A model generated the notes under the pieces. The model was not told the DNA's origin, ran no database searches, and saw only the letters and a program-made list of their open reading frames with translations. A stretch of DNA of 12,181 bases from Betaproteobacteria bacterium (GTDB lineage Bacteria > Pseudomonadota > Gammaproteobacteria > Burkholderiales > SG8-39): NCBI GenBank assembly GCA_019509895.1, contig JAEKLK010000205.1, positions 1-12,181 of the forward strand. The letters are read 5' to 3'. Below, piece after piece: positions 11,049-12,181 of the stretch. The translations under genes were made by a program, and so were the position numbers. Each line of letters opens with the position of its first letter. Within the stretch, counting starts at the first letter, position 1.

Positions 11049-12181
11049 GCACCTGGTTCACGAGGACCGCGTGCATCGGTCGATCTACACCGATCCGATG
11101 ATCTTCGAGCTGGAGATGACGCACATCTTCGGCGGCGTCTGGTGCTATCTGGCGCACGAGAGCCAGCTGCCGCGCGTTGACGACTATCTCACCACCCGCC
11201 TCGGCCTGCGCCCGATCATCGTCACCCGCGACTCGGACGGCAAGCTGCGCGCGCTCTTCAACCGCTGCACGCATCGCGGCGCGCGCGTCTGCCGCGAGCC
11301 GAAGGGCAGTGCGCGCACCTTCCAGTGTCCGTACCATGGCTGGACGTACTTCAATACCGGCAAACTGCGCGGCGTGCCTTGGCCCGAGGGCTACGCCTGC
11401 GATTTCGACGACGGCAAGTACAACCTCGCCCAGGTGCCGCGCGTCGAGAGCTACCGCGGCTTCGTCTTCGGCACGCTCAACGCCGACGCTCCCTCGCTCT
11501 CCGATTACCTCGGCGCGGCAAAGCAGCCGATCGACGAATGGCTCGACCGCAATCCGGGGGCCCGCGTGGAGGTGCGCGAAGCGAACCGGCTCAGCTTCAA
11601 AGGCAATTGGAAGCTCGCCTACGACAACGCCGCCGACGGCTACCACGTCGTCTTTTCGCACCGCTCGCTCCTCGAGACCGAGAACCGCCACGCCGCCGAT
11701 CCGAACAAGGGGATGTCCTTCTACATGGGCAAGCCCGACGACGCGCCCATGTACGTCCAGTACTTCGGCCGCGGGCACCACTTCAAGGACAAGCGCCCGA
11801 ACGTCGAGCGCCGCCCCGGCGCCCTCTGGGAAATCGAAGGCGTGCAGCCGGGGATGGAAAGCTACGAGCGCCTCATCCGCAGCCGCCTCGGCAGCCGCGC
11901 CCCGCGGGCGCTCGACCTCGCTTCCTCCGAGCCGGTGAACATCAACATCTTTCCCAACCTCTCGATCCTCGGCAACCACATCCAGGTATTCCAGCCGCTC
12001 GCGGTCGACCGGACCGAGAGCATCTGGTACGCCACCGCGATCGTCGACGAGGCGAACGAGCTCGAGGGCACCGCGGACGCCGTCAACGCCATCCGCATGC
12101 GCACGCAGGAAAGCTTCCCGAATTTCGGCGAGGTCGACGATGCCGCCAACTTCGAGGAAATCCAGAAGGGCCTCGCCGCCT
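11026..12181 (+). CDS. Rieske non-heme iron oxygenase, large subunit (BenA-like), 3' truncated
   Basis: The first 385 residues of an aromatic-ring-hydroxylating oxygenase alpha subunit, running off the window end. The N terminus RVHRSIYTDPMIFELEMTHIF and YLAHESQ resembles benzoate/toluate dioxygenase large subunits. The Rieske [2Fe-2S] motif is CTHRG (C81, H83) plus CPYHGWTY (C101, H104). The mononuclear iron site is NWKLAYDNAADGYHVVFSH (bridging D204, ligands H207 and H212), with the third ligand probably Asp at 371-372 in EVDDAANFEE. The usual EN before the site is DN here. The ATG at 11026 lies 23 bp inside the ligase gene, preceded by GGGAACAGG as a ribosome site, so the two are translationally coupled. 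A beta subunit and reductase would be expected beyond the window. The substrate is probably an aromatic or amino-aromatic compound (inference). Confidence 0.92.
   Translation, partial: MSTSIFFEHLVHEDRVHRSIYTDPMIFELEMTHIFGGVWCYLAHESQLPRVDDYLTTRLGLRPIIVTRDSDGKLRALFNRCTHRGARVCREPKGSARTFQCPYHGWTYFNTGKLRGVPWPEGYACDFDDGKYNLAQVPRVESYRGFVFGTLNADAPSLSDYLGAAKQPIDEWLDRNPGARVEVREANRLSFKGNWKLAYDNAADGYHVVFSHRSLLETENRHAADPNKGMSFYMGKPDDAPMYVQYFGRGHHFKDKRPNVERRPGALWEIEGVQPGMESYERLIRSRLGSRAPRALDLASSEPVNINIFPNLSILGNHIQVFQPLAVDRTESIWYATAIVDEANELEGTADAVNAIRMRTQESFPNFGEVDDAANFEEIQKGLAA

Noticed and set aside
10957..11979. Minus-strand open frame of 340 codons opposite the Rieske gene
   Set aside because: The plus strand encodes intact Rieske and iron-site motifs; the minus frame is antisense composition only.

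Overview
The window is dense, GC-rich bacterial chromosome, most likely from a betaproteobacterium of the Burkholderiales/Rhodocyclales type. This rests on the style of the class I FBPase and PdxH, the small lysine-rich SWIB protein, and starts that lie a few bases after a TAnAAT box with no Shine-Dalgarno. The assignment comes from recall of family features, not from a search. I see no RNA genes, insertion sequences, CRISPR arrays or phage genes.

Left part (1-2324): the 3' end of a frameshifted MFS transporter, then class I fructose-1,6-bisphosphatase (fbp). A bidirectional hairpin terminator separates fbp from a convergent SWIB-domain gene. Divergent from the SWIB gene is a three-gene run (2325-5174) with overlapping ends: pdxH, an APH-fold small-molecule kinase, and an enolase paralogue. 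The paralogue lacks the catalytic His of true enolases and has Asp for one catalytic Glu, so the kinase-enolase pair probably carries out a metabolic step other than glycolysis.

Middle part (5215-8923): a Kai module. A double-domain KaiC with a coiled-coil tail, a KaiB, and a PAS/DHp sensor protein that ends before any HATPase domain are joined by 4-base overlaps (ATGA, GTGA). Running towards them, only 2 bp away, is a receiver-like protein with Glu in place of the phospho-accepting Asp. Upstream of it on the same strand is a LolD/MacB-type ABC ATPase with no permease in the window. The Kai proteins, a kinase without its catalytic domain and a receiver without its acceptor look like a non-canonical output system, and I consider this the most interesting part of the window.

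Right part (9571-12181): a 17-bp divergent intergenic region leads into a glutamine-synthetase-family ligase. It overlaps by 23 bp, across a run of eight T, with a BenA-like Rieske oxygenase large subunit cut off by the window end. This pairing resembles the gamma-glutamylanilide synthase plus dioxygenase logic of aniline degradation and suggests amine or aromatic-amine catabolism.
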